DNA of 64,000 bases. Source: Usitatibacter rugosus (GTDB lineage Bacteria; Pseudomonadota; Gammaproteobacteria; Burkholderiales; Usitatibacteraceae). The translations under genes were made by a program, and so were the position numbers. The notes below the pieces were generated by a model. The model was not told the origin of the DNA. It saw nothing but the letters and a program-made list of their open reading frames with translations, and ran no database searches. Each line of letters starts with the position of its first letter. The first letter of the stretch is position 1. Where the stretch lies: positions 3,999,419-4,063,418 of the forward strand of contig NZ_CP053069.1 in assembly GCF_013003965.1 (NCBI RefSeq), written 5' to 3'. Positions 27,534 to 35,459 of this stretch are shown in pieces.

Positions 27534-28513
27534 TTCGGGAGAGCGACCGGCGGCTGGAGCGTGCCGGGCGTTTTCAGGGGGGCGCCCTGCTGCGTGCGCG
27601 TGAGGAGATCGGCATCGACCTCGATGCGCAGCGCTTCCACGTTCGCCGCGTGGATGACGACCGCGGGATCGTTGCGTTCGGCGTTGATCGCGTCGTCGCG
27701 GATCTTCTTGATGATCTCGGCGCGCTCGCCCTCGATGATCTTGGCCTTCACCTGCTCGAACGGCGCGCGGCGCGGCGGCTGGCGGTCGATGAACTTGACG
27801 ATGTGATAGCCGTGGCGCGTCTGGATCGGCGGGCTCACCGTGTTGGCGTCCTTCGCCGTCTTCAGCCACTCGACGATCTCGGGCTCGAAGCTGGTGGGAT
27901 CGTTGTAGCCGAGCTCGCCGCCGTTGCGACGGCGCGCCGGATCCTCGCTGAACTCCTTCGCGAGGGCGAGGAAGTCCTGTCCGGGCTTGCGCACCTGGGC
28001 CTCGAGCTCCTTCGCGCGGGCGAGCGCCATTTCCGGAGTGCGCTGCGCGTAGGTCACGAGGATCTGCTGCGCGCGCACCTGCTCGGGCAGCGTGAATTTC
28101 TTCGCGTCCGCGTTGTAGATCTCCCGGGCGCGCTGCTCGAGCGGCGGGATCTTGGCGTCCGTCTCGAGCTTGCGAAGGTAGAGGTCGGCGAGGATCTGGT
28201 CCTGCGCCTGGCGCAGCCGTTCCTGGACCAGCGGGTCCTTGTCCATGCCCGCCTCTCGCGCCCGGCCGGAGAACGACTTGGCGACGAAGAGGCCGTCGAC
28301 CATGGTGCTGATCTTGTCCTGGCTCATGCGGATGGGCGCCCGGTACGTCTCGGGGATCTTCTGCATGGCAGCCTCGAAATCGATGGCCTTGACCGAGCCG
28401 TGCTTGCCGGTGACCAGCGGCGTGTCCGGAGGAAGCTCTCCGGCAGAGGCCGTCCACGCCGCGGCAGCGAAGGCGAGGACGCTAATCGAATGCTTGTACA
28501 TGGTGTCTTTCAT
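27530..28513 (-). CDS. periplasmic parvulin-type peptidyl-prolyl isomerase
   Basis: 327 residues. A signal peptide ends near TASA-GE when read from either of two ATGs (28513, or 28501 giving MYKHS). A helical SurA/PrsA-like chaperone segment is followed by a rotamase domain of about 90 residues with RAQQILV, FSEDPARRRNGGELGY and TRHGYHIVKF, the parvulin hallmarks. It would assist folding of exported proteins. It directly precedes the glycosyltransferase and exporter genes and lies downstream of an exported-protein gene, so it may be dedicated to local cargo. Confidence 0.85.
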   Translation of the reverse strand: MKDTMYKHSISVLAFAAAAWTASAGELPPDTPLVTGKHGSVKAIDFEAAMQKIPETYRAPIRMSQDKISTMVDGLFVAKSFSGRAREAGMDKDPLVQERLRQAQDQILADLYLRKLETDAKIPPLEQRAREIYNADAKKFTLPEQVRAQQILVTYAQRTPEMALARAKELEAQVRKPGQDFLALAKEFSEDPARRRNGGELGYNDPTSFEPEIVEWLKTAKDANTVSPPIQTRHGYHIVKFIDRQPPRRAPFEQVKAKIIEGERAEIIKKIRDDAINAERNDPAVVIHAANVEALRIEVDADLLTRTQQGAPLKTPGTLQPPVALPK

Positions 28514-28519
28514 GTGGAA

Positions 28520-28550
28520 GCGGCCTGAAGGGCATCGCCCTCCAGGCCGC
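28520..28550 (-). terminator. hairpin between exported-protein gene and isomerase gene
   Basis: GCGGCCTG plus AGGGC pairs with its complement around a three-base loop, a nearly perfect 14-pair stem. On the minus strand only TTCC follows, not a T-run, and the isomerase ATG lies seven bases later. It looks more like a partial terminator or processing site than a full stop, and would let some transcription pass into the isomerase gene. Confidence 0.6.
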
Positions 28551-28568
28551 GGACTGTCGGTGTCGCTG

Positions 28569-29903
28569 TTACTGGTTACTGAACGAGCCGACGTTCGGGC
28601 AGCTGTTGATGATGCACGAGTTGATCAGCGTGTTGCCGACCTTCACGTGGCGGTAGTTGAAGTAGTACGGGCCGCCGGAATCGGGCAGGTAGCAGGTCTG
28701 CATGTCGCCCGCCGACTTGTTCCAGTACAGGTTGCCGCCGTTGTAGTTGTAGTTCACCTTGCAGGGCTTCAGGCCGTATTCCTGCACCTGCTCGCGCAGA
28801 GGATCGGCGGTGTTGCCCGGGCAGGTCGAGAACCAGATTTCGAGATCCGCCGTGGTCGGGCCACCCGCGACCTTGATGATGTTCGCCTTGCCGCGGGCAG
28901 ACAGCGGGATCGGCATCGCGTACGTCCCGATCTGGCCCGGAGCGAGCGACGGGAACGTCTGCTGGCCGGAGCCCTGGAACACGAAGGTCTTGAGGTTCTC
29001 GACGTTCGGGCAACCCGCGACGGCATTGATGTTGATCGTGCGCGTGTTGTCCGTGAGCGCCGGAACCGTCGACGATCCACCGCCACCCGTCTTGATCGGG
29101 GCCTGGAGCTGGATGCTGCCTGCCGCCGGAAGGGAGAAGCCCGCGGGCTGCGAGCCAACCGGCGTGAAGGTGATGCTCGCCTCGGAGCTGCCGGCCGGGA
29201 AGTTGAGCGCGGCGCCGGAAGAACCGGAGGACGGCGTGACGCTGCCCGCCGTGGCGCTGCTCAGGAAGCCGTTCAGCAGGTACGGAACCGACCAGTCACC
29301 CTGCGAGCCGCCGCTGCGCTTCACCTTGATGACGGTGGAAGGCGCGCCGAACGACGTGCTGGGGAGCGAGGGAAGCTCGAACGCGAAGGCCACCGCCGCA
29401 TTCGGATCCGCGAGCGTGATGTTCTTCGAGGTGGAGCCCGAACCGCCCGTGGGGACCGTGATCTGCAGCGTGCAGGTGCCGGTCGTGGTGGTGATGCCGA
29501 CACCCTTGGTGCTGTTCTCGTTGGCGATCCAGCTGAGGGTGGTGACGTCCGGCGTGCAGCCCGCGTTGCCAGCGATCGTGACATCGATGGCCGCGGTGCC
29601 GTTGGAACGCGAAACGGAAACGTTGCTCGCGCTCGACTGATACGTCGAGCTCACGTCGAGCGAGCCTGGAACGTTGAGCGTGAAGCTGCCGCCCGTCGTC
29701 GACTGCGACGTGCCGCATACATAGCTGATGTTCGAGCCGTCGCCGGAGACTGAGCTCCAGGACGCGCAGGAAGCGTTGACGGTACCGGTGATGGAAACGC
29801 TGCCGGCAGTGGCGAGCGTGGCGACTGCAAGCCCGGAGGCGAGCATGGCCAGCCGTTGGAGCCAGGAGCCGCGACGGGACTGAGGCGTGTGGGAAGAGAT
29901 CAT
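28569..29903 (-). CDS. exported protein of unknown function, Ser/Thr/Gly-rich
   Basis: 444 residues from an ATG with AGGTGA upstream. A long, basic N-terminus and hydrophobic stretch (LAMLASGLAVATLATAG) form a signal peptide. The mature part is rich in Ser, Thr, Gly and Val with spaced cysteines and looks like several beta-sandwich units. The last 120 residues hold a cysteine-rich, aromatic region (NYNYNGGNLYWNKSAGDMQ). I do not recognise a family. It is the upstream gene of the isomerase and glycan-export run, and could be a surface or secreted substrate. Confidence 0.7.
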   Translation of the reverse strand: MISSHTPQSRRGSWLQRLAMLASGLAVATLATAGSVSITGTVNASCASWSSVSGDGSNISYVCGTSQSTTGGSFTLNVPGSLDVSSTYQSSASNVSVSRSNGTAAIDVTIAGNAGCTPDVTTLSWIANENSTKGVGITTTTGTCTLQITVPTGGSGSTSKNITLADPNAAVAFAFELPSLPSTSFGAPSTVIKVKRSGGSQGDWSVPYLLNGFLSSATAGSVTPSSGSSGAALNFPAGSSEASITFTPVGSQPAGFSLPAAGSIQLQAPIKTGGGGSSTVPALTDNTRTININAVAGCPNVENLKTFVFQGSGQQTFPSLAPGQIGTYAMPIPLSARGKANIIKVAGGPTTADLEIWFSTCPGNTADPLREQVQEYGLKPCKVNYNYNGGNLYWNKSAGDMQTCYLPDSGGPYYFNYRHVKVGNTLINSCIINSCPNVGSFSNQ

Positions 29904-30003
29904 TTTGTGTTCACCTGGATTGGTCGAGAATTGGTGGGACACCCCCTCGTTCGCGCCATATTTCTTTTGAAACATCGGCTTAGGACGCTTTTCTTACCTA
30001 ACT

Positions 30004-30021
30004 ACGCAACACTTTACCACA
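30004..30021. promoter_or_regulatory. conserved composite motif upstream of the exported-protein gene
   Basis: On the minus strand it reads TGTGGTAAA followed by GTGTTGCGT. The same two nine-base words occur at 32173-32190, but there the GTGTTGCGT word lies on the other side and in the other orientation. Both sites lie upstream of minus-strand envelope genes. Possibly a regulator site; the protein is unknown. Confidence 0.4.
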
Positions 30022-30037
30022 AACCTAAAATACTGAA

Positions 30038-30068
30038 GGAAAAAAAGGCGCGCTTTCGCGCGCCTTTT
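30038..30068 (-). terminator. rho-independent terminator
   Basis: Stem GGCGCGC/GCGCGCC at 30047-30053 and 30058-30064 with a four-base loop. On the minus strand it is followed by seven T residues, and T's also follow on the plus strand. It ends the highly expressed-looking exported-protein gene. A second hairpin (30076-30108, ATGCCGGG/CCCGGCAT) precedes it. Confidence 0.88.
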
Positions 30069-30119
30069 CCAGGAAATGCCGGGAGAGCAAGGTGCTGCTC
30101 CCCGGCATCCCAATCTGCA

Positions 30120-31592
30120 TTACGGCAGGATCGCCGTACGGTAGTTGTGGCGGAACAGGCTGCCGTAGTTCGCTTGGCAGGTGGCCGTGCCGCAGGCAAC
30201 CGTATTGTTGTTGAACGTGCGCACCATGAAGCCCGTAACCGGCAGGCCGTAGTAGGTGTGCGCGCCAGCCGAACCGGCGGCGCCGGTGCGCGTCAGCATC
30301 GACGTGCCGCCAGCAGCGCTGATCAGGCCCGTGCCGGCACCAGCACCCGTGAAGGTGAGGGCGGCCCAGCCGTTTTGGAACGAGGAGTCCAGCGTGACGC
30401 CCGTGAAGTTGCGCGAGCCCAGAACTCCGCTAGCCGTAGCCGACGCGCCCGGGGTATGGGCGTTGCCGTTACGGAAGGAGACCACCGTCGACTCCCAGCA
30501 CACGGCGTTGGCCGGGCCAGCAGGTTGCGGCGGCGAGAAGTCGCCCGGCACCACGGAGGCGCCACGCTCTTCACGGTTCAGGAACGAAACCGCCACCAGC
30601 TCGCACGCGCCCGTCGCCGTGAAGGCGTTCGAGAACGGCAGGGCTGCGGTGGTCGCGTCGACGAACAGGGACTTCGTCGGGAACGTCAGCACCCAGTCGG
30701 TGTTCGAGAGGGTAGCCGTATCCAGGATGTACTCGTTCAGGACGGCGGTGTGCATGTACACGGCCGAGACGGCGCGAGCGCCGGCGGTCGTGCCGCTGAT
30801 CGGGGTCCACACGTCGAAGTGCGCCGTGCCGTTCGCGATGGAGAACGAAGCCGGGTCAGCATCGCCCAGGTTCGGGTTTTCCGTCGGGACGTCCGAGTAG
30901 TTGATCGACGAGAGGAACTGGGCGAGGGCGTCGACGTTGTAGCCGGCGTCCGCACCGCTGTTCACGTTGATCAGCGTGCCCGTACCCGTCAGGCCACCCG
31001 TGGGCAGGCCCATCGAGAGGATAACCGCTTGGCCCTGGACGGCGGCGCAGTTGGCCGGCGTGCCGTTGGCGTTGTGGGTGACGTTCGTGGCGGAGGTGCC
31101 CGTCAGGATCGCCATTTCGAACACTTCGACGTAGCCCTCGCGGGTACGGGCGAGCGTGGTGCCCGCGCCATCGTCGGAAGCGCCGGAGAAGGCGAAGTTA
31201 CGGAAGTCCTGGCCGGTCGCCGGGATGCCCGGGTTCGTGCAGGAACGGTCGGCGGTGATGATGCGGCCGGCCGAAGCGTCGGTCGCGTCGATCGGCACGA
31301 TCGCGGCGGTCCACATGTCGTTCGGGGACAGGTACAGGTTGAAGTCAAGGACTTCCTGGCTGTTCCGGCCTTCGCGGATACGGACTTTCAGCACCTTGGC
31401 ATCGGCCGTCGTGTTGACGATCGACAGGTAGGTGTTGAACGAGTTGGTGCCGTTGTTCTGAACCGTGTAGTACGGGTAGATCAGCGTCTGACCCAGACCA
31501 TTGGGGTTCAGGAACACGGCCTCAGCGTTGCCCGCGACGCCGAGACCGGCGGCAACTGCGGACAGCAGCGCTTTCTTTTTGAACGTATTCAT
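30120..31592 (-). CDS. abundant exported protein of unknown function
   Basis: 490 residues with a signal peptide (FKKKALLSAVAAGLGVAGN, cleavage after AEA at about residue 24). The mature start VFLNPNGLGQTLIYPYYTV and the block REGRNSQEVLDFNLYLSPND belong to a family I recall from other Beta- and Gammaproteobacteria but cannot name. The rest is Ser/Thr/Asn/Gly-rich, with few lysines and scattered cysteines, as in beta-rich surface proteins. A strong AAGGAG site, a sigma-70-like promoter, a long palindrome in the leader and a strong terminator all suggest high, regulated expression. Confidence 0.75.
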   Translation of the reverse strand: MNTFKKKALLSAVAAGLGVAGNAEAVFLNPNGLGQTLIYPYYTVQNNGTNSFNTYLSIVNTTADAKVLKVRIREGRNSQEVLDFNLYLSPNDMWTAAIVPIDATDASAGRIITADRSCTNPGIPATGQDFRNFAFSGASDDGAGTTLARTREGYVEVFEMAILTGTSATNVTHNANGTPANCAAVQGQAVILSMGLPTGGLTGTGTLINVNSGADAGYNVDALAQFLSSINYSDVPTENPNLGDADPASFSIANGTAHFDVWTPISGTTAGARAVSAVYMHTAVLNEYILDTATLSNTDWVLTFPTKSLFVDATTAALPFSNAFTATGACELVAVSFLNREERGASVVPGDFSPPQPAGPANAVCWESTVVSFRNGNAHTPGASATASGVLGSRNFTGVTLDSSFQNGWAALTFTGAGAGTGLISAAGGTSMLTRTGAAGSAGAHTYYGLPVTGFMVRTFNNNTVACGTATCQANYGSLFRHNYRTAILP

Positions 31593-31613
31593 GTTTTCGG
31601 TTACTCCTTTGTG

Positions 31614-31633
31614 AAAAAAGTGATCACTTTTTT
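31614..31633. promoter_or_regulatory. perfect 20-bp palindrome in the leader of the exported-protein gene
   Basis: AAAAAAGTGATCACTTTTTT is fully self-complementary. It lies 22 bases upstream of the ATG and about 12-31 bases downstream of the predicted transcription start, where an operator would block early elongation. The AT-rich stem makes it a poor terminator. The core GTGATCAC could be a dimeric regulator site; the regulator is unknown. Confidence 0.65.
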
Positions 31634-31651
31634 AGAGGTTACAACAGGTGG

Positions 31652-31681
31652 ATTCTAGCCTACGAGCGCACTGCTTGTCGA
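31652..31681 (-). promoter_or_regulatory. sigma-70-like promoter of the exported-protein gene
   Basis: On the minus strand, TCGACA (31681-31676) and TAGAAT (31657-31652) are separated by 18 bases, matching five of six bases at each box. The start site would be near 31645, about 50 bases before the ATG. Confidence 0.6.
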
Positions 31682-31711
31682 TTCGCCCGTACTGCTTCCC
31701 GCCGTCGCCCC

Positions 31712-32104
31712 CTACTTCCGCAGATACCACCAGGTTGAACCTTCCTTGACCCACGTTTCCTTCGCGGGAGTCCGGATGGGGCTCCCCCGAAATTCGTAGT
31801 CGACCAGCAGTTGCGCATCACAAGCAGTCTCGGACTCGCAAACCACCTTCTCGACCTTCACAGCCTTCCAGAATCCCAGGCGGATGGATCCGGCGAATTG
31901 CTCCTGCGACATGACGGCTTTGGTGCCGGGGCTCGAGTACTCGTACGCGCCCATGACGTCACCTTTCAGCAGCAGGTCCCACCGGGCTTGCGCCCTTTCC
32001 TGAACCTGCTGCTCCTTGGGCCTTTGATCCAACGTCGCACAGGCACCGAGGGCCACCACGCAAACGCCGAGAAACAGCTGATGCACCTTCACTCGCCTAT
32101 CCAT
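31712..32104 (-). CDS. small lipoprotein
   Basis: 130 residues. The signal peptide ends in the lipobox LGAC with the lipidated cysteine at 22. Behind it is a small domain (ARWDLLLKGDVMGAYEYSSP) that resembles NTF2-like or stress-lipoprotein folds of about 100 residues, ending TWVKEGSTWWYLRK. I do not recognise the exact family. It is probably monocistronic: its stop is 80 bases from the palindrome and its start is followed upstream by a long AT-rich region. Confidence 0.75.
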   Translation of the reverse strand: MDRRVKVHQLFLGVCVVALGACATLDQRPKEQQVQERAQARWDLLLKGDVMGAYEYSSPGTKAVMSQEQFAGSIRLGFWKAVKVEKVVCESETACDAQLLVDYEFRGSPIRTPAKETWVKEGSTWWYLRK

Positions 32105-32388
32105 TCCACATCCTTCATGAGCCGAGAGCCTAGGGCATGTTGAATCGCACCGTCAAACAAAATCGCGCTATTTTTACCACAGTGTTGCGTCAAAACAACA
32201 ACATTGCGCGACAGTTCGATTCAAACCATTGAATATAAAGAACTTATTCGATCCCGGCGAGGCGACGGAAATGTCGCACTTCGAGCCTTTCCGCAGGCCT
32301 GCTTTTAAGGCTTTTTCTCAACAAAGCCCGCGAAGTGCTTATTCGGTATGCGAATTTACTAGGGGTCCCCGCGAATGTCCAGAGACGC
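32105..32388. other. AT-rich intergenic region downstream of gspD and upstream of the lipoprotein gene
   Basis: 284 bases, much richer in A+T than its surroundings, with no convincing open frame. It contains the TTTACCACA/GTGTTGCGT composite motif (32173-32190), a minus-strand TTGACG that may be a -35 box, and a hairpin AGCCTT/AAGGCT around an inner GCAGGCCTGC palindrome (32285-32312) followed by five T on the plus strand. No T-run terminator for gspD was found. Confidence 0.5.
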
Positions 32389-34638
32389 TCATTTTGGGGG
32401 CGCGGACTCGGCCGGCGGGGCACCTTGATAGAGCGGCATGCCCTTCTGGTAGTCCTTGATGATGTTCTCCAGCATCGGGAGCTTCCTGCGAAGCTCGTCG
32501 GACGCATCCTGGGCCTGGCGCGAATCGCTCACGATGCGCGGCGTGATCACGAGGACGAGCTCGGTGCGGTCGCGCTTCCACGTCTGGGAGCCGAATGCGG
32601 CGCCGAGAACCGGGATCTTCGAGAGGATCGGCACGCCCGTGCCGGTGTGGCCCGAGGCTTCGCGGATCATGCCCGCGAGCACCACCGATTCGCCCGAGGC
32701 GATGACCACCGTGGTCTGCACCGAGCGCGACGTGACGTCGGGGTTCGGATTCACGGCCGTCCCGCCGGTACCCGCGACGGGATCGCTCACTTCCTGGTTC
32801 ACCTCGAGCGTCACCTGGTTGCCCGAGTTGATGCGCGGCGTGATGGTGAGCAGCACGCCCGTCTCGAGGTACTGGTACGAGTTCAGCACGCCGGCGCCGG
32901 TGTTGACGCCCGTCTGCGTCTGCGTCTGCACGGAGATGCGGTCGCCAACCTTGAACTGGGCCTTCTGGTTGTCCAGGACCATCAGCTGCGGCGAGGCGAG
33001 CACCTGCGCCTTGCCATCCTTGCCGAGCGAGTTCAGCACCGCGCGCACGAGGTCGCCGCTGCGGCTCACGAGCTGGAAGCCGGGATCGAGCAGGGGGACC
33101 GCGAGGTCCGCGGTGACGGGAAGGCCTCCGGTGCGGATGGCGCCCGTCGTGTTGGACCCGTTGCGGCCGTTCAGGAACCAGTTGATGCCGAACGTGAGCT
33201 CATCGGACAGCCTCACCTCGGCGAGCAGCACCTCCACGAGCACCTGGCGCGGCACGACGTCGAGCTTGCGCAGCGCGCCCTCGATCACGTCGTAGTCGCT
33301 GGGCGCGGCGAGAATCAGCAGCGAGTTCGTGTCCTTGTCCGCGATGACGCGCACCTCGCTCGCCGTGGAGCCCACGCCGCCCTGCATGTTGAACGAGACC
33401 GCGCTTGCGGGCGCCGCGGCGGCCGCGGGCGCGTTCGGTGCGCCGGGCTGCGAGTACGGAGTCTGCGAGCGGATTTCCGCGGGCCGCGCACCGGGCGCGA
33501 GCGAAGGATTGTTCGACGCGGAGCGCCGCCCCGAGAAGAGGTCGCCGATCAGCTGCGCGAGGTTCTCCGCCTTGCCGTTCTTCACGTAGTAGACGAAGAA
33601 GCGCGTGCCTCCCGAGGTGCCGCCCAGCTGGTCCAGGCGATCGACCCAGGTCTTGGCGAGCTCCAGGTAGCGCGCCTGCGTGGTGACCACGAGCAGCGCG
33701 TTCAGGCGCTCGATCGGGATCACGCGCACGATGCCGGCGAGCGGCCCCTGGCCCGCGGGGCCGAAGACCTTGTCCAGCTCCGTCACCAGCGTCTTCACGT
33801 CCGCGCTCTTGATCGGGAAGAGCCCCACGGAATAGCCCGTGAGCCAATCCACGTCGAAGAGCTCGATCGTGTCCATGAGGTGCTTCATCTCGCGCTGGTG
33901 GCCGGCGATGATGATCAGGTTGCGCACCTCGTCCACGCGCACCGTGTTGTCCGCGGCGAAGGGCTGGAGCAGGCGCTCCATCTCCTTCGCGCCGACGTAG
34001 CGCAACGGCACGACGATCACGCTGAAGCCCGCGGGCAGCGCCGACTGCGCGTTGCCGAGCTGCGGGGACACCGAGCCGCGCACCGCGGTGATCGGCAGGA
34101 TCTTGTACACGCCCTCTTCCTGGACCAGCGCCGCGTTGTTCTGGCGCAGCAGCATCTCGAGGGTAGGCAGCAGCTCCTTGCGCGAGATCGGCTTGATGGT
34201 GCGGAAGGTGACCGTGCCGGCGACGGCCGGATGGACCGTATACGACTCGCGCAGGTAGTCGCCGAGGATCACCTTGGCGACCTCGCGGATGTCGAGGCCC
34301 TCGAAGTTGAGGCTCGCCTCCTCGGGGCCCGAAGGTCCCGCGGGCTTGAGCGGACGGGGGCTCACGAAGACACCCGTGCCGGGGAAGACCTTGGATTCGC
34401 TCGACGAGACCTGCGGGGCGGTGGCTTGCGCCGGCGGCTGCGCGGCGGGCCGAGCGGGGCCGAACTCCGCCGGGGCGCCGGAAGCGGCGGGCGTTGCCGT
34501 GGGGGCGTCGAAGCCGTGGGGGGGCAGCATCTTGCAGCCCGGCAAGGCGAGGACGGCCGCGAGCGCGAAGGCGGCGTACAGGGCGCGCGGCACTCGCGAG
34601 ATCGGCGATTGGGGCATCGTGTCTTCTTTCATCATCAT
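32389..34638 (-). CDS. gspD: type II secretion outer-membrane secretin with its own lipobox
   Basis: 749 residues from an ATG overlapping the gspC stop (ATGA); ATGs at 34635, 34632 and 34617 are alternatives. The signal peptide ends in ALPGC, placing a lipidated cysteine at 35. A proline/alanine-rich linker with EFGPAR (58-63) follows. Then come the N0-N3 domains (FEGLDIREVAKVILGDYL and several FYVK-type repeats) and the C-terminal secretin channel (VPLLDPG, QVTLEVNQEVSDP, GVPILSKIPVLGAAFG, TELVLVITPRIV). It forms the multimeric gate through which folded exoproteins cross. A lipidated secretin may not need a separate pilotin, as in HxcQ. Confidence 0.92.
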   Translation of the reverse strand: MMMKEDTMPQSPISRVPRALYAAFALAAVLALPGCKMLPPHGFDAPTATPAASGAPAEFGPARPAAQPPAQATAPQVSSSESKVFPGTGVFVSPRPLKPAGPSGPEEASLNFEGLDIREVAKVILGDYLRESYTVHPAVAGTVTFRTIKPISRKELLPTLEMLLRQNNAALVQEEGVYKILPITAVRGSVSPQLGNAQSALPAGFSVIVVPLRYVGAKEMERLLQPFAADNTVRVDEVRNLIIIAGHQREMKHLMDTIELFDVDWLTGYSVGLFPIKSADVKTLVTELDKVFGPAGQGPLAGIVRVIPIERLNALLVVTTQARYLELAKTWVDRLDQLGGTSGGTRFFVYYVKNGKAENLAQLIGDLFSGRRSASNNPSLAPGARPAEIRSQTPYSQPGAPNAPAAAAAPASAVSFNMQGGVGSTASEVRVIADKDTNSLLILAAPSDYDVIEGALRKLDVVPRQVLVEVLLAEVRLSDELTFGINWFLNGRNGSNTTGAIRTGGLPVTADLAVPLLDPGFQLVSRSGDLVRAVLNSLGKDGKAQVLASPQLMVLDNQKAQFKVGDRISVQTQTQTGVNTGAGVLNSYQYLETGVLLTITPRINSGNQVTLEVNQEVSDPVAGTGGTAVNPNPDVTSRSVQTTVVIASGESVVLAGMIREASGHTGTGVPILSKIPVLGAAFGSQTWKRDRTELVLVITPRIVSDSRQAQDASDELRRKLPMLENIIKDYQKGMPLYQGAPPAESAPPK

Positions 34639-35459
34639 TGGCTTTGGCCTTGGCGCCGGGCACGCCGGCGAGCGAGGAGTTCTTCGGGCGTCATCTGTTG
34701 CGTCTCCTGCGACGCTCCAGCGGCGCCCTGCTGCTGCGCGGCCGGCGGCGCGGCGCGGGGACGCGGTCCGAAATCGTTCGAGCCGTCCTTCGGGGCGGCC
34801 GCCGTGCCGGGGGGCGGCTGGCCGATCATGCGTTGCTGCGGAGGTGCCGCGGGCGTGGGCGCCGCGGGCGACGGCGTTGCCGCGGGTGCCGCGGGCGAGG
34901 CGAACGGCCCGCTCGCGGGCGCGGCCGGTGCCGATTGCGCAGCCGAGCTCGAGCCGCCGGAGCCCGCGCCTGCCCCTCGTTGCACGGTGAGCGGGATCAC
35001 CTCGGTATCGTCCCCGGCGCGCAGCGTCACGCGCTCGGGCTCGATCTCCGAGACCGTGACGCCGTTCACCTCGCGGCCCTTCTCGACGCGATAGAGGCGT
35101 CCGCCGGCGGCCTTCTCGCGCAGCATCGCCACCCGCTGGTCGCCGACGATGATCACGCCCTGCAGGAGGTATTGGCCCTTGGAGAGCGTGGTGGTGGCCA
35201 CGGCCTGCGGTGCCGGCCGCCGCGTGGGCGAGAAGAGCGGCCGCGAGCCGGTCTCGGGGTATGCCTGCTCCGCCGGCGCGGACGTGATCGGCGGCAGGAG
35301 CTTGGACTCGGCGAACGCGGGGTTGGCGTTCGACGCGGTCGCGATCGGCGGCGCGGCGCGCAGGCCCCACGCGATTTCCGCGGCGATCACGAGCACCAGC
35401 AAGGCGCCCACCACGGCGAGCGCGGCGGTAATGGGATGGCGCTGGAGGAACTCTCGCAT
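34635..35459 (-). CDS. gspC: type II secretion inner-membrane protein GspC-like
   Basis: 274 residues; the ATG overlaps the gspM stop. A short cytoplasmic start precedes one membrane helix (residues 10-33). The periplasmic homology region follows (GSRPLFSPTRRP, YLLQGVIIVGDQRVAML, VEKGREVNGVTVSEIEPERVTL), which in GspC binds the secretin N0 domain. Behind this lies a tail of about 110 residues rich in Ala, Pro and Gln, with NDFGPRP at 228-234. There is no PDZ domain; some would call this gene gspN or gspP. The position before gspD supports the GspC role. Confidence 0.78.
   Translation of the reverse strand: MREFLQRHPITAALAVVGALLVLVIAAEIAWGLRAAPPIATASNANPAFAESKLLPPITSAPAEQAYPETGSRPLFSPTRRPAPQAVATTTLSKGQYLLQGVIIVGDQRVAMLREKAAGGRLYRVEKGREVNGVTVSEIEPERVTLRAGDDTEVIPLTVQRGAGAGSGGSSSAAQSAPAAPASGPFASPAAPAATPSPAAPTPAAPPQQRMIGQPPPGTAAAPKDGSNDFGPRPRAAPPAAQQQGAAGASQETQQMTPEELLARRRARRQGQSQ

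Noticed and set aside
28520-28550. Hairpin as a full rho-independent terminator
   Set aside because: No T-run follows on the minus strand and a coding start lies only seven bases further on; it is kept only as a possible partial terminator.
31614-31633. Palindrome as a rho-independent terminator or a CRP site
   Set aside because: The stem is nearly all A/T with only one or two G-C pairs, and it lacks the TGTGA-N6-TCACA spacing of CRP sites.
32229-32459. Small plus-strand open frame in the AT-rich region after gspD
   Set aside because: It has only a TTG start, no ribosome-binding site and runs antisense into gspD; the amino acid sequence is not protein-like.
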